Below are positions 8,852-20,548 of a stretch of 50,368 bases of DNA, piece after piece; the stretch's first letter is position 1; each line of letters begins with the position of its first letter. Under the pieces are notes generated by a model. The model worked only from the letters and a program-made list of their open reading frames with translations. It made no database searches and was not told the origin of the DNA. The DNA is from Planctomycetaceae bacterium (GTDB lineage: Bacteria > Planctomycetota > Planctomycetia > Pirellulales > UBA1268). The position numbers and the translations under genes were made by a program. The DNA lies in the NCBI GenBank assembly GCA_005791575.1, contig SXWA01000181.1, positions 1-50,368 of the forward strand, given 5' to 3'.

Positions 8852-9154
8852 TCATCCGCCGACGGGTCGCTCGGACGGAACCACGGAACCAACCGTGATC
8901 TCGGAGCCGGATTGCCTGGAGAAACCGATCTTCTCCAGGGACCGATAGACCTCCTCCAGTGTTTTCTCGCCGAAGTTGGCGATCGAGAGCAGATCGGCAC
9001 GGGTGCATTGCAACAGGTCATGCACGGTGAAGATGCCCCGTTCCTCGAGGCAGTTGGTCGTCCGCACCGACAGGCCGATCTCGGCCGTGCTCATCTCGAG
9101 CCGGTCGGCCATCCCGTCGGTACGCGTGAGGCTGATGTACGGAATCCGTGGCAT
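8852..9154 (-). CDS. Free-standing RNA polymerase alpha-subunit C-terminal-domain-like protein
   Basis: This 100-residue protein is little more than an RNA polymerase alpha C-terminal domain. The segment LSVRTTNCLEERGIFTVHDL, then LLSIANFGEKTLEEVYRSLEKIGF, matches the alpha-CTD fold including its two helix-hairpin-helix elements. R31 and N34 align with the DNA-binding Arg265 and Asn268 of the E. coli subunit, so DNA contact is plausible. No alpha N-terminal (dimerisation) domain precedes it. The start ATG at 9152-9154 has a GGGAGG site; the frame is open further upstream but without homology or a better site. A normal rpoA would be expected elsewhere in the genome, so this is likely a regulatory or accessory paralogue. 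Confidence 0.85.
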   Translation of the reverse strand: MPRIPYISLTRTDGMADRLEMSTAEIGLSVRTTNCLEERGIFTVHDLLQCTRADLLSIANFGEKTLEEVYRSLEKIGFSRQSGSEITVGSVVPSERPVGG

Positions 9155-9444
9155 GGGTTCCCTCCCGTGCGATCGTCGTGTTGACCATGAATCCACCAGC
9201 GGGCAGACGAAGGTGGTGAAGATCGCCAGGACGTGTGGTCGCTCCGCAACCACCGCCGCAGCTCCCACCGTGTGTCGAGCACGCATCGGACCCGTATACT
9301 ATGGGACGCGGCCACGAACCGCCTACCGAGAACGTGACCCCTGTTTTCCGGCACTCTTCCCCACTCGTCCGTATCGCCGGGACACCCCAGATCGTCCGAA
9401 TCACCCATTTCCGCACGTGTGTGGTTGCTTGACCCGGCCCCCCC
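9155..9444. other. Intergenic region between divergent genes
   Basis: This 290-bp spacer separates the divergent alpha-CTD-like and helicase genes and must contain both promoters. I see no clear -35/-10 pair, palindrome or repeat. Confidence 0.5.
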
Positions 9445-11859
9445 ATGGAACGGCTCCTCGAATCACTCAACGACGCCCAGCGGCGGGCCGCTGCCCACGT
9501 CGAGGGTCCCCTGCTGGTGCTCGCCGGCCCCGGGAGTGGCAAAACCCGGGTCGTCACGCACCGGATCGCCCATCTGGTGCATGTCGGCGTTCCGCCCCAG
9601 GCGATCGTCGCCCTGTCCTTCACCAACAAGGCTGCCGACGAAATGCGGCGGCGCCTCACCGCGCTCATCGGGCCGCAGCCGGTGGAACTGGGAACGTTTC
9701 ACCGCTTCGCCGCCCGGCTGCTCCGCCGCCATGGCCGGATGGTGGGGCTGACGAGCGACTTTTCGATCCTCGACCCGGACGACGCAGCGGCCGTGCTGAA
9801 GCGGGCGGCACGCAGGCTCGGTTTGTCGCTCACGCACACCCCGATCGATCGTTTGGCCGGTGTGATCAGCCGTGCCAAGAACGATCTTCTGACCCCGGAG
9901 ACGTTTTCGCCGCGCTGGGGACGTCCTGCCGAGGAGACCGCCCGCCGCCTCTGGCCGGTGTACCAACAGCTCCTCCTCGAGGCCGACGCGGTCGATTTCG
10001 ACGACCTCCTTGTCCACGTGGCGACATTGCTCGCCGACAATCCCGACCTACGCGCCCAACTCGACAGACGACACCGCTGGATCCTCGTCGATGAATACCA
10101 GGACACCAATGCGGTGCAGTATGCGGTTGTCCGCGCCCTTTCGATCGATCATCCGAACCTCGCGGTGACCGGCGATCCCGATCAGGCGATCTACGGATGG
10201 CGCGGAGCGAGCATCCGCAACATCCTCGAGTTCGAACGCGACTACCCGGCGACAGCCGTCGTCGCCCTCGAGGAGAACTACCGCAGCACCGGAAACATCC
10301 TCGGCACTGCCGACAGGCTCATCAGCCACAACGTTCACCGGAAACCCAAGCGTTTGTTCACGCAGGCCGGGCCCGGAGCGCCGGTGCGGATCGTGATCGA
10401 CGACGACGGCCAAGCCGAGGCGGAGCGGATCACCCAGGAAATCACCTCGGCCCTCATCAAGGGTCAGCATTCCCCCCGCGATTTCGTCATCCTCTTCCGC
10501 ACCAACGCCCTTTCGCGAACCTTCGAGATCGCCCTCCGTCGCGCCGGCATTCCCCACCAACTCGTGCGCGGGGTCGAGTTCTTCAAACGCCGCGAAATCC
10601 GCGACGTTCTGGCCTGGTTGCGGATGCTGCGCAATCCCCGCGACGAGGAGGCGGTACTCCGGGCCCTCCAGGCGCCGCCACGTGGTCTGGGAAAGCAGTC
10701 GGTGGAACGGCTCCAGGCCTGGGCGGGTGATCACCAGGTGCCCTTGATCGAGGCCCTCCGCAGGGCCGACCAAGTCGGACTCGCCTCGCGCAAAGCGGCC
10801 AACGCCGCAGCCGGTTTCATCCGCCTCCATGACGAGTTGTCCGCACCCTGCGAGGGCGTCGCGGCGTTGCTCGAGCTGCTGCTGGAGCGGTCGGGGCTCC
10901 GTGATTGGATCGACGACGGCGACGACGGCGACGACGAGGATCGCCTCGCCAATGTCGAGGAGCTCGTGACCGCTGCCCGGCAATTCGACGCCGACACCAC
11001 GGCCACAGGCCGGGACGACGAAGACCCACTGTCGGCGTTCCTCGATTCCACCGCGCTCGTATCCGACACCGACGCCTGGGATCCGGCGAGCGAACGGGTG
11101 TCGTTGATGACCTTCCACGCAGCCAAGGGGTTGGAGTTCCCCATCGTCTACATGGTGGCCCTCGAGGACGGCATCCTTCCCCACGAACGCAGCATGGACG
11201 ACCGCGATCGGCTCGAGGAGGAACGACGGCTCGTGTTCGTGGGCATCACCCGGGGAATCGCCGAGGTGCATGCGAGCTGTGTCCGCGTCCGGGATTACCG
11301 CGGCGGACGTCGGCTGGGGGTTCCGAGCGTGTTCCTCACCGAGATGCATGGCTCGGAAACCTCGGTCGAAGGCGCGACCGTGGGCTTGTTCACCGGCCCA
11401 CGCCCGTCGGCCGACCCAGACGCCGATCAATCGGTCCCCGACATCGACGATCCTCCGATCCCGAGACCGTTCGCGTCGGGCCGGAGGCGGGCCGACGGCC
11501 TGACGTTCGAACCTGAAGACTCGCCCGCAGTCGAGCATCCCCCCCGCCGCCGACAGCCCGCCGTCAGCGTGGAAACCGCCGCCGCGCTCGCGGCACGGCT
11601 CGGCAACTCGCCTGCCGCGGCGGCGGCGCTCGTCGCCGGTCAGCGGGTCAGCCATGCCGGATACGGTCTCGGTCGCGTCACCGGAATCAGCGGGGCAGGC
11701 CCCCGTGCGGTGGCGACCGTGATCTTCGACAGCCAGCCAACACAGCGTTCATTCATCATCGGCCACAGGGCGCTCGTGCCGGTGAATGATGCCACGGATG
11801 GGTCGTCACCAGTCACCTTGGCGTCGGCTGAGGATCCGCCGGGCCCAGACCTCGAGTGA
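9445..11859 (+). CDS. pcrA: UvrD/PcrA-family ATP-dependent DNA helicase
   Basis: An 804-residue superfamily 1A 3'-5' DNA helicase acting in repair and replication. Motifs in order: Q-motif LNDAQRRAA, Walker A GPGSGKT (28-34), FTNKAADEM, GTFHRFAARLLRRH, Walker B VDEYQDTN, GDPDQAIYGWRGA, LEENYRS, the ILFRTNALSR segment, SLMTFHAAKGLEFPIVYMV, EDGILPHERS and EEERRLVFVGITRG. The last is usually ITRA. An acidic linker (DDGDDGDDEDR) lies in the 2B region. The C-terminus, after a disordered Pro/Asp-rich stretch, carries the small UvrD-type tail (QRVSHAGYGLGRVTGI), a Tudor-like RNA-polymerase-interaction module in other family members. Length is slightly above the usual 720-750. The ATG at 9445 starts directly at the conserved N-terminus. 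Confidence 0.95.
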   Translation: MERLLESLNDAQRRAAAHVEGPLLVLAGPGSGKTRVVTHRIAHLVHVGVPPQAIVALSFTNKAADEMRRRLTALIGPQPVELGTFHRFAARLLRRHGRMVGLTSDFSILDPDDAAAVLKRAARRLGLSLTHTPIDRLAGVISRAKNDLLTPETFSPRWGRPAEETARRLWPVYQQLLLEADAVDFDDLLVHVATLLADNPDLRAQLDRRHRWILVDEYQDTNAVQYAVVRALSIDHPNLAVTGDPDQAIYGWRGASIRNILEFERDYPATAVVALEENYRSTGNILGTADRLISHNVHRKPKRLFTQAGPGAPVRIVIDDDGQAEAERITQEITSALIKGQHSPRDFVILFRTNALSRTFEIALRRAGIPHQLVRGVEFFKRREIRDVLAWLRMLRNPRDEEAVLRALQAPPRGLGKQSVERLQAWAGDHQVPLIEALRRADQVGLASRKAANAAAGFIRLHDELSAPCEGVAALLELLLERSGLRDWIDDGDDGDDEDRLANVEELVTAARQFDADTTATGRDDEDPLSAFLDSTALVSDTDAWDPASERVSLMTFHAAKGLEFPIVYMVALEDGILPHERSMDDRDRLEEERRLVFVGITRGIAEVHASCVRVRDYRGGRRLGVPSVFLTEMHGSETSVEGATVGLFTGPRPSADPDADQSVPDIDDPPIPRPFASGRRRADGLTFEPEDSPAVEHPPRRRQPAVSVETAAALAARLGNSPAAAAALVAGQRVSHAGYGLGRVTGISGAGPRAVATVIFDSQPTQRSFIIGHRALVPVNDATDGSSPVTLASAEDPPGPDLE

Positions 11860-11957
11860 CGACGGTCGGCACACTCGCCCCCGTCCCACTGTTCCGTCAC
11901 GCCGCAATGCCGTCACGCCGGACCGGATGGGATCGACCCATCGCCTCGCGTCGGCCT

Positions 11958-14080
<2,123 letters not shown>

Positions 14081-14101
14081 TCAGCTGAGTGGGGTGTTCG
14101 A

Positions 14102-14892
14102 TCAGCGGTCCGCAACCTGCAACGGACGACCGGCCGATCGCGCCGTCTCTCCAGGCTCGGTGACGCCCCCGCCATCGGCCCGTTCGGCCGGGGATGTCGG
14201 TTCTGCGTTGGAGGGAGCCGGGGACTGACGCTCGGCGACGGCACGGTCGAACTGCGGGAGCATCACGGCGAGGAACTCGCTGCAGATTCCCGTCGCCTGC
14301 GAGGGGGTGAGGGACGACTGATCGATGATCGCATACAGCTTGTAGACCGACGCGGTTCCGGCCAATTCGATTCTGGCAATCTGTGGGGCGAGCCACTCGC
14401 CACGGACTCCGTACGTCCAGAACACCCGGATCGTCGCCCCGGTCTTCCGGAACGTCCCGACGAACGCTTCGGCCTGACGTCCGTCATCGAGCGTGATCGC
14501 CTGCCGATGCTCGGTCTCGGCGATCACATACCCTGCCGCAGGATAGCAGCGGTCCGGGGTGTGGCCGGAGGCGTCATGCGGGGTCGCACAGATGACGAAA
14601 GCGGCAACCTTCGCGCCTGTGTCCCGATGCTGATAGAGGCGTGAGACATGGCCCACCGCACCGGCCGCCTCGAGCTGCTCGGCGGTAACCCCCCCCCCTC
14701 CTCGACATAGCGCCAAGGACCGACTTCCGTGGGAAACACCTCTTCGAGGATCTCGGCGCTGGTCTTCAACTCGCCGGCGATGTCCCGATTCGACCAGCGA
14801 TCCGTCCACAGTCCCTGCACGGCCGTGACCAGCACGACGACGGCACCTGCAAGCACGACGGGGAGGAAGGCGACCGCACGACTCAGATTCAT
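14102..14892 (-). pseudogene. EpsI-family exosortase-associated protein, frameshifted in a G10 tract
   Basis: Two adjacent minus-strand frames together make one protein of about 263 residues of the EpsI/exosortase-associated family (DUF3485-like). The N-terminal part starts at ATG 14890-14892 with a GGGAG site and has one membrane segment (AVAFLPVVLAGAVVVLVTAV); it runs through PTEVGPWRYVEEGGG. The C-terminal part resumes in the next frame at VTAEQLEAAG and contains the family signature HTPDRCYPAAGY, then RVFWTYGV and VYKLYAIIDQSS. The break coincides exactly with ten consecutive G on the coding strand (plus-strand C at 14689-14698). One more G, or two fewer, restores the frame. It may be a sequencing error, a phase-variable tract or slippage; the flanking codons are intact. 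Position between the autokinase and gmd fits an exosortase operon. Confidence 0.8.
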
Positions 14893-15011
14893 GACGACAC
14901 TCCCTGGAGACTGACGGCCCCCGGCGATCACGGCTCCGGAAGCCGCGCCACGCAACCGCCACCTTCACGAGGCACCGATCACCGGTGGGCCGAAGGCGGA
15001 CAGTCGATCGC

Positions 15012-17234
15012 TCACCTTCGCGAAAGCGAATAATTGCGGCGCGACTTGCCCAGCGCCACTCCGTGAACCACACAGCCGAGCACCCGGATCCCCACCGACC
15101 TGAGCCGATCAACGGTGGCGATCAGATACGGCACGCTCGTCGTGTCGCGCATCGCCGAGACCAGCGTCACGTCGGCTTGCTGGCCGAGCAACAGGGCATC
15201 CGCCAACTCGTACGAGGGACCGGAGTCGATCACGACATGGTCGAATGAATCACGGTATTTCTGCAGGATCGTCTTCAACTGCGGCCGCGAGAGGGCGAGC
15301 ACGGCCTCGGCATCATGCCCACCGGCGGTGACGGCGAACAATCCGTCGATCTGCGTCGGCTGAATGACCTCGTCCGTCCCCAACTCGCCGCGAAGCAACT
15401 CCGCGAAACCCGTCCCCAGGTCGATCTGCAGGATCGCATGGACCGAGGGATGCCGGAGATCGCCGTCGATCAACAACGTCCGCTTCCCCGATCGGGCGAT
15501 ACTGGCGGCCAACTGTGCTGCCAACGTCGTCTTGCCCTCGTGCTCCCCTGAACTGGTCACGAGGATCATCTTGGCCGACTCACGACCCGCCTGAAGGGTG
15601 AGCGTGCGGATGGTGTCGATAGCCTCCATGAACCGGTTCAATTCGGCGGTCGCCCGCTTACCGCCGCGCCGACGGAGGCGCGGAAGCGTGCCGAGCAGGC
15701 GCACGCCGACCCGCTGTGGGATCTCCTCGGGGTAGCTGAGGCGATCGCGGAACAAGTCCGTCCCGACGGTCAGGCTGACACCCGCGGCGAACGCCAAGGC
15801 GCCGGCAAGACCGGCGAGGATCGCCCGCGTCAGGTCGCTCGATGTCTGCGGCACCGCTGCCTCCTCGAGAAGCCGAACCCGCGATGGCATCGTGAGATCG
15901 ACGGCGGAAGCCTCGAGCTGCAAACCCAATTGATCGGTCACACGCTGCAATTGCTCGATCTCGCCACGACGCAACTCGAGATCGGCATTCGCCTTGCCGA
16001 TCTGCATCAACTCACCGACGAACTTGTCGTATTCACCCTTCGAGTCGGCGAGATTCTTCGCCAGGGCCGCGCGCCGCACCTTCAACACCGCAGGACTGAC
16101 CTGAGAGTTGATCGCCCCCGTGCCGCCGCCCAACTGCCGGGATACCTGCGGTCGCAACTCGCGCCGCAAGTCGGCGAGCTGACGGGCAGCCGACTCATAC
16201 TGCTCGCGGAGCCGCCTCACCGACGGCTCGTTTCCACCGCGTGCACTGCGGGCCTTCTGCTCCGACACCGCGTCACCGAGCGCCCGCATACGGTCTTTCA
16301 ATTCCGCGACAGCCGGATCACGGTCGATCGCCAAGTCAACGGTATCATCGACCACGGCCCCATCGAGGGCAGCCTCGGCCTCCATCCCGCTGGAAATCGC
16401 CAACTCGGTGTCGATCCTCGAGATGTCGTTCTCGAGATTGGCCATCTCGTCGCGGAGGGTCCCGAGATGGTCCATCAGCAGCCCACGCTGCGTCACCACC
16501 TCGGAGTTCGTGAGCGACCCGAGCGTGCGGGCCATTTCGTTGTAGGTCTCCTTGCGGGTCCGCAACTCGGTTTGATTCTCCTTGTATTTCTTCTCGAGCG
16601 TATCGCGCTTGCCGAGGCGCTCGGCGCGGTCCTTGTTGACGATGTCATCGAGATAACACGCCGTGACGGCATTGAGGATCTTGGCGGTGTCTTCGGCGAT
16701 CGGCCCGCGGAGCCGCAGCGTCACGACCTCCGACTCCGTCGGCGCCGACATCACGAGGTTTTTGGCGAGCCATTCCGAGGGGGCCGGTTGCTCGCGGATC
16801 GTTGGCAGATCGGCAATCCCGGGCTTGCGAAGAGCCGCGTTGAGCACGAACGGGCTCTTGAGCAGCTGCATCTGGGTTTTGCGGTACTGGTCATACCCCG
16901 CCACGCTCGAGCCGAGCATTCCCGACTCCGCACGCATCTGCAGCCAGACCACCGCCTCGAATCCCTTGGGCAGGAGCAGCCATGTCGGGATGGCGATCAA
17001 CGGGGCGAGAAGCGCACCGATGCAGAGGGCGGGAAACCACCGGCGGCGGATGGCGTGGATCAGCCGGCGCGAATCGACACCACCTGCGGCCTGCTCCGCC
17101 GTCGCCACCATCGGAGGTTGGTATTCGGGGAGGGCAACGAGGGTGCTGTCGCCCCGGACCGTCAAAGCGCCGACCGATGGCGCCGCCACGACCGGGGTCG
17201 AAGAAAAGCCACCGCCAGCGTCCGACGTGGTCAT
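15012..17234 (-). CDS. Polysaccharide chain-length determinant / BY-type tyrosine autokinase
   Basis: A 740-residue Wzc-like inner-membrane protein. Wzz-type membrane segments flank a periplasmic coiled-coil region: TM1 about residues 66-88, TM2 about 480-505, and long helices with ERLGKRDTLEKKYKENQTEL between. The cytoplasmic kinase has Walker A SSGEHEGKTT (about 561-570), Walker A' LLIDGD (about 587-592) and Walker B VVIDSG (about 667-672). Family members control polymer length by autophosphorylation. Unusually, only a single Tyr (about Y735, in RRNYSLSRR) is near the C-terminus instead of a tyrosine cluster. The start ATG (17232-17234) has AGGAG 9 nt upstream. It lies between exosortase and EpsI-like genes on the same strand, indicating an exopolysaccharide locus. 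Confidence 0.93.
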   Translation of the reverse strand: MTTSDAGGGFSSTPVVAAPSVGALTVRGDSTLVALPEYQPPMVATAEQAAGGVDSRRLIHAIRRRWFPALCIGALLAPLIAIPTWLLLPKGFEAVVWLQMRAESGMLGSSVAGYDQYRKTQMQLLKSPFVLNAALRKPGIADLPTIREQPAPSEWLAKNLVMSAPTESEVVTLRLRGPIAEDTAKILNAVTACYLDDIVNKDRAERLGKRDTLEKKYKENQTELRTRKETYNEMARTLGSLTNSEVVTQRGLLMDHLGTLRDEMANLENDISRIDTELAISSGMEAEAALDGAVVDDTVDLAIDRDPAVAELKDRMRALGDAVSEQKARSARGGNEPSVRRLREQYESAARQLADLRRELRPQVSRQLGGGTGAINSQVSPAVLKVRRAALAKNLADSKGEYDKFVGELMQIGKANADLELRRGEIEQLQRVTDQLGLQLEASAVDLTMPSRVRLLEEAAVPQTSSDLTRAILAGLAGALAFAAGVSLTVGTDLFRDRLSYPEEIPQRVGVRLLGTLPRLRRRGGKRATAELNRFMEAIDTIRTLTLQAGRESAKMILVTSSGEHEGKTTLAAQLAASIARSGKRTLLIDGDLRHPSVHAILQIDLGTGFAELLRGELGTDEVIQPTQIDGLFAVTAGGHDAEAVLALSRPQLKTILQKYRDSFDHVVIDSGPSYELADALLLGQQADVTLVSAMRDTTSVPYLIATVDRLRSVGIRVLGCVVHGVALGKSRRNYSLSRR

Positions 17235-17490
17235 GCCTGCTTACTCCTGCGGTGGAACATGCCCGCGATCAATGACGACATCCACGCACAACGATCACGC
17301 CGGCGAGCAATCCTGCGAGGCGGCCCCGTCGTCGAAACGGCCCGTGGTCATCGCCCGGACCCCACGAAGGCACCAGCGGACGGAACAGGCGCGATCGAAA
17401 GCGGTTTCGAGCGGTACCCGGGCTCCGCACGGCCAACCGGATCCAAGCCCCGATGCCCAACGGGAATCGACGGCATTCGAGAGTATACAG

Positions 17491-18894
17491 TCAGATTCCG
17501 GGCGACAAACCGTCGTGGCGACCGCGGGCCGAATCTCTTCCGTCCCGCGGCTTCGGCGCGGAAAGCGGCACAGGCCCCGAACGGCTTTCGCCGCGGGCCC
17601 CATGCTCCGTCGCCCCCCCCTTGCCCGAACCAGCCGACCCCTTCGCCGAAGCGGACAAGCCGTCGGTGAGAGGGAGCAGGCCTGGACGGGCTGACCGGGA
17701 CGCCCCGATCGCCACCGAGCGCTCGAGGCCGATGCCGGCAGGATCGTCATCCTCGGCAAGCATGAGGTTGCTGAGCAGGAACTGCTCGCCATACAGCATG
17801 GACAGTGCCATCGGCATCATGATCCAGCCGGCGAGATCGTGGAACACCATCTCCGCGATCTCGGAGGTGGCGACCTGGTAGAGCATCCCGGTGACGGTGA
17901 TGCGGATCGAATTCACGATCAGGGCAATGGGGATTGCGCTGCCGATGATGACCGCGTTCTCCCACCACGGACGGTCGCCGAGCATGACGAGAGCAACCGA
18001 CAACGCGATGAAGATCGTGAGCATCCGTAGCCCGCTGCAGGCATCGACGACACCGAGGTGCATCTCGCCGATGACGATCTGATTGCCTTCCTGGAAGGCC
18101 TCGAGCCCGAATGTCTGGAGCGCGAACGTGCTCACCGTGGTGGCGAGGTTCTGCAGCGGCCCGAGGAGGTAGCGAGTCGCCTCGTCGGGCAGCGGAAACA
18201 TGAAGATCAGGAAGGCGATCGGGGCCCATGCCCACCGCATGCCACTCCATCCACAGCAGAGGAGAAATGCCCCCCCCACCGCCGGGACGAACGTGTACAT
18301 GTCGATGGTGACGATGCGGAACCACGCCGCCAACAGCCGGATGCCGAATCCCGCCAGCAGCAGGGCGAGTCCGGCGGATCTGGCCGACATCGTCACCGGC
18401 TTCAGGGGCTTGCGCCACCACAACAGCATGCCGACAGAAAACAACGGCACGATCCAGCCATGGGAGTACTGGGCGTTGCTCCAACTGGCCTTGGCATTGA
18501 GGAGCCCTGGCCAGTAGCCGTAGAGCAGGAGACCGACGAGGGACACTATCGCGATCAGGGGCGCCCGCTGGTCCGGATCGTGAAGATCGCTCCACAGGTC
18601 GGTCAAGCGTGTGCGCCAGGCCTCAAACAGACTGTCGTCGCTGACGGTTGCCGGCGGGTCTGCCTCGCCCCGCGCTGCCACCGACCGCAGCGCCGCCACC
18701 GGAACGAGTGAGTCGAACTGCTCGCCGTGAGCCCCCCCTTGACCGAGCCCGCTCGTGCCGCGACGCGCCGCCGATAGCGCTGCCGCCGGGGAAGCCGCGG
18801 CGACAGAAGCATCCGCACGGTTCACCGATGACTCACCCGTTGGGTTCACAGGCTGCCCGCTGGTGTCGCCCGATTCTGGAATCAGAGGGTTCAT
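17491..18894 (-). CDS. Exosortase (PEP-CTERM sorting transpeptidase)
   Basis: A 467-residue multi-pass membrane protein of the exosortase/archaeosortase family, the predicted protease/transpeptidase that processes PEP-CTERM signals at the inner membrane. The proposed triad is visible: C286 in VVDACSGLRML, R331 in NSIRITVTGML and H352 in EMVFHDLAGWIMMP. About eight hydrophobic segments fill residues 112-380. A long Ala/Gly/Ser-rich N-terminal extension (1-90) and a charged, disordered C-terminal tail (380-467) are atypical. The gene appears to be first in a minus-strand series with the autokinase, EpsI-like, gmd and fcl genes. Candidate substrates in the window are the proteins at 38872-40101 and 40135-41007. 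The exosortase subtype cannot be decided by eye. Confidence 0.93.
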   Translation of the reverse strand: MNPLIPESGDTSGQPVNPTGESSVNRADASVAAASPAAALSAARRGTSGLGQGGAHGEQFDSLVPVAALRSVAARGEADPPATVSDDSLFEAWRTRLTDLWSDLHDPDQRAPLIAIVSLVGLLLYGYWPGLLNAKASWSNAQYSHGWIVPLFSVGMLLWWRKPLKPVTMSARSAGLALLLAGFGIRLLAAWFRIVTIDMYTFVPAVGGAFLLCCGWSGMRWAWAPIAFLIFMFPLPDEATRYLLGPLQNLATTVSTFALQTFGLEAFQEGNQIVIGEMHLGVVDACSGLRMLTIFIALSVALVMLGDRPWWENAVIIGSAIPIALIVNSIRITVTGMLYQVATSEIAEMVFHDLAGWIMMPMALSMLYGEQFLLSNLMLAEDDDPAGIGLERSVAIGASRSARPGLLPLTDGLSASAKGSAGSGKGGATEHGARGESRSGPVPLSAPKPRDGRDSARGRHDGLSPGI

Positions 18895-19394
18895 GCAGAC
18901 ATTCTTCCCTCAGCCCCGCTCGCCCGCTATGTTCCGCCTCACGGCCCTCAGCCCAGTGACCGGTGATCAGCCCAGTGACCGGTGATCAGCCCAGTGACCG
19001 GTGATCAGCCCAGTGCCCGGTGATCAGCCCAGTGCCCGGCCCAATGGCCGCCGACCGCTCCCGGATGTGCCCCTTGCTTGGAGGGGCCGCATCGTCGAGG
19101 GACCGCATCGTCGAGGGCACCGGCCGAGGGGCACCGTCCTGACCTCACTCCAGTCTCCACGGCACTCCAGTCTACACGGCGGACAAAGGATCACGACAAA
19201 CACCCGCCGCGTTCATTCCGACGGCTGCCAACCCCAACCACGCACAGTACGTTCAACCCGGCGTAACCGGACGATTTTCCCTGAACCGGAAACTGCTCCC
19301 AACCCCGCGGGAGCATTCACAGGTGTGGTATCGTATTGCGTCCGAAAGACAGCTTCCTGGCCGCCACCGCAACCTCACTCACCTTCACCCGACC
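18895..19394. other. 500-bp intergenic region with short tandem repeats
   Basis: It separates the divergent exosortase cluster and flippase-like gene. It holds a 19-bp tandem array (separate entry), a 16-bp duplication (CCGCATCGTCGAGGG, 19087-19118) and a 17-bp duplication (CACTCCAGTCTNCACGG, 19146-19179). No gene is seen. Confidence 0.7.
18948..19040 (+). repeat. 19-bp tandem repeat array, about 4.9 copies
   Basis: The unit TCAGCCCAGTGACCGGTGA is repeated head to tail from 18948. Units 1-3 are identical, units 4 and 5 carry GTGCCCGG instead of GTGACCGG, and the fifth is incomplete. The array lies 54 bp upstream of the exosortase start codon, so it could influence its transcription or simply be a slippage product. 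Confidence 0.95.
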
Positions 19395-20519
19395 ATGGAG
19401 CGTGTCGTGCCGCCGAAAGGTGATGGGCTCGGGAAGACTTCATCTCCGGACTCGGGTCACGACAGGCCGGTTTCTCCCGACGCCCTAGCTGCCACCCCCC
19501 CTTCCGGGCAGGACAATGAGTCCCTGGATGCTGGTGAGACGCGTCGGTCTTCCCTGCGGATGGTGGCCGGCACTGCGATCCGCCTCATCGGCACCGTGAT
19601 GCTGATGGCTTACGCGCTCCAGAGCGTGCAATGGTCTGCCCTGCGGGATCGGCTGCGCACGGCCGATTGGCGCTGGTGGACGGCGGGGCTCTTCGCCGGA
19701 GTCCTCGTCCAGGTGGCGGCGGCTGTCCGCTGGTCCGCCCTCGCCCGCCCGATCGGCTTCGACCTGCCGACGTTGACTTTCGTCCGCCGTTTCTTCGAGG
19801 GATCCTTCTTCAGTCTCTGCCTCCCGGGGTCGATCGGGGGTGACGTCGTCAAGGCCTACAGGATGTCCGACTCGACCACCGGCCGTCTCCTGGCGGGGTG
19901 CACGATCCTCGCCGACCGGTTCACCGGTTTCGGCGCGCTGGCGGCCCTCGCCACCACGGCGCTGACCGTCCAGCGGTACGCATTGGGGCCATGGGCGGCG
20001 ATCGGCGTCGGCTGCCTGCTGCTGGCGGCGGTGATGCTGCCGCTGGGCATCGCCGTCGGGATGCTCGACAAGGTGCTCGCCTGGTTGCCCGAGCACCATC
20101 GGCTGAGACGGTTCCTCGGACATCTCCTTCCCTACCAGATGCGGCCGAGCCTGTTGGTGCGGGCCGTTGCATGGAGCATGGTGGTGCAGATGGGCGGTGC
20201 GTTCGCCGTGTCGCTCGTGGGGCGATCGGTCGGCGTGAACCTGCCCCTGTCCACCTGGTTCGGTTCGATTCCCCTGGTGTCGCTGGCGATGGTCCTGCCC
20301 ATCAGCATCAGCGGCGTGGGCGTGCGGGAGGGGGGGCTGGCAGTGCTCCTCGGGCCGCATGGCGTGGTCAAAGAACAGGCGGTGGCGATCGGCCTGCTGT
20401 GGTTCGTGACCACGATCATCTGCGGTCTGATCGGTGGACTGTGCTTCCTCAGCGACCGCCGTCCGACGACGAGCCCGCTGTCCAAGATCGCGTCGGGCCG
20501 GCCTACCCCCCGGGGCTGA
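19395..20519 (+). CDS. Flippase-like / lysylphosphatidylglycerol synthase transmembrane-domain protein (UPF0104)
   Basis: A 374-residue integral membrane protein of the LPG-synthase-TM/UPF0104 group, often found near polysaccharide and glycolipid genes. After a hydrophilic N-terminus, about eight hydrophobic helices run from residue 55 onwards. Hallmarks are VRWSALARPIG, RRFFEGSFFSLCLPGSIGGDVVKAYR, ILADRFTGFGAL and PISISGVGVREGGLAVLLG. No soluble synthetase domain is attached, so aminoacyl-lipid synthesis is unlikely; lipid or glycan translocation is the usual guess. ATG 19395 is chosen over an in-frame ATG at 19323, which would only add a non-conserved leader. It diverges from the exosortase cluster across a 500-bp spacer. 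Confidence 0.85.
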   Translation: MERVVPPKGDGLGKTSSPDSGHDRPVSPDALAATPPSGQDNESLDAGETRRSSLRMVAGTAIRLIGTVMLMAYALQSVQWSALRDRLRTADWRWWTAGLFAGVLVQVAAAVRWSALARPIGFDLPTLTFVRRFFEGSFFSLCLPGSIGGDVVKAYRMSDSTTGRLLAGCTILADRFTGFGALAALATTALTVQRYALGPWAAIGVGCLLLAAVMLPLGIAVGMLDKVLAWLPEHHRLRRFLGHLLPYQMRPSLLVRAVAWSMVVQMGGAFAVSLVGRSVGVNLPLSTWFGSIPLVSLAMVLPISISGVGVREGGLAVLLGPHGVVKEQAVAIGLLWFVTTIICGLIGGLCFLSDRRPTTSPLSKIASGRPTPRG

Positions 20520-20548
20520 AGCGCACGGCGGCCCCCACGACCGCGACG

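Noticed and set aside
18948-19040. CRISPR array
   Set aside because: The 19-bp units are contiguous with no spacers and there are no cas genes nearby.
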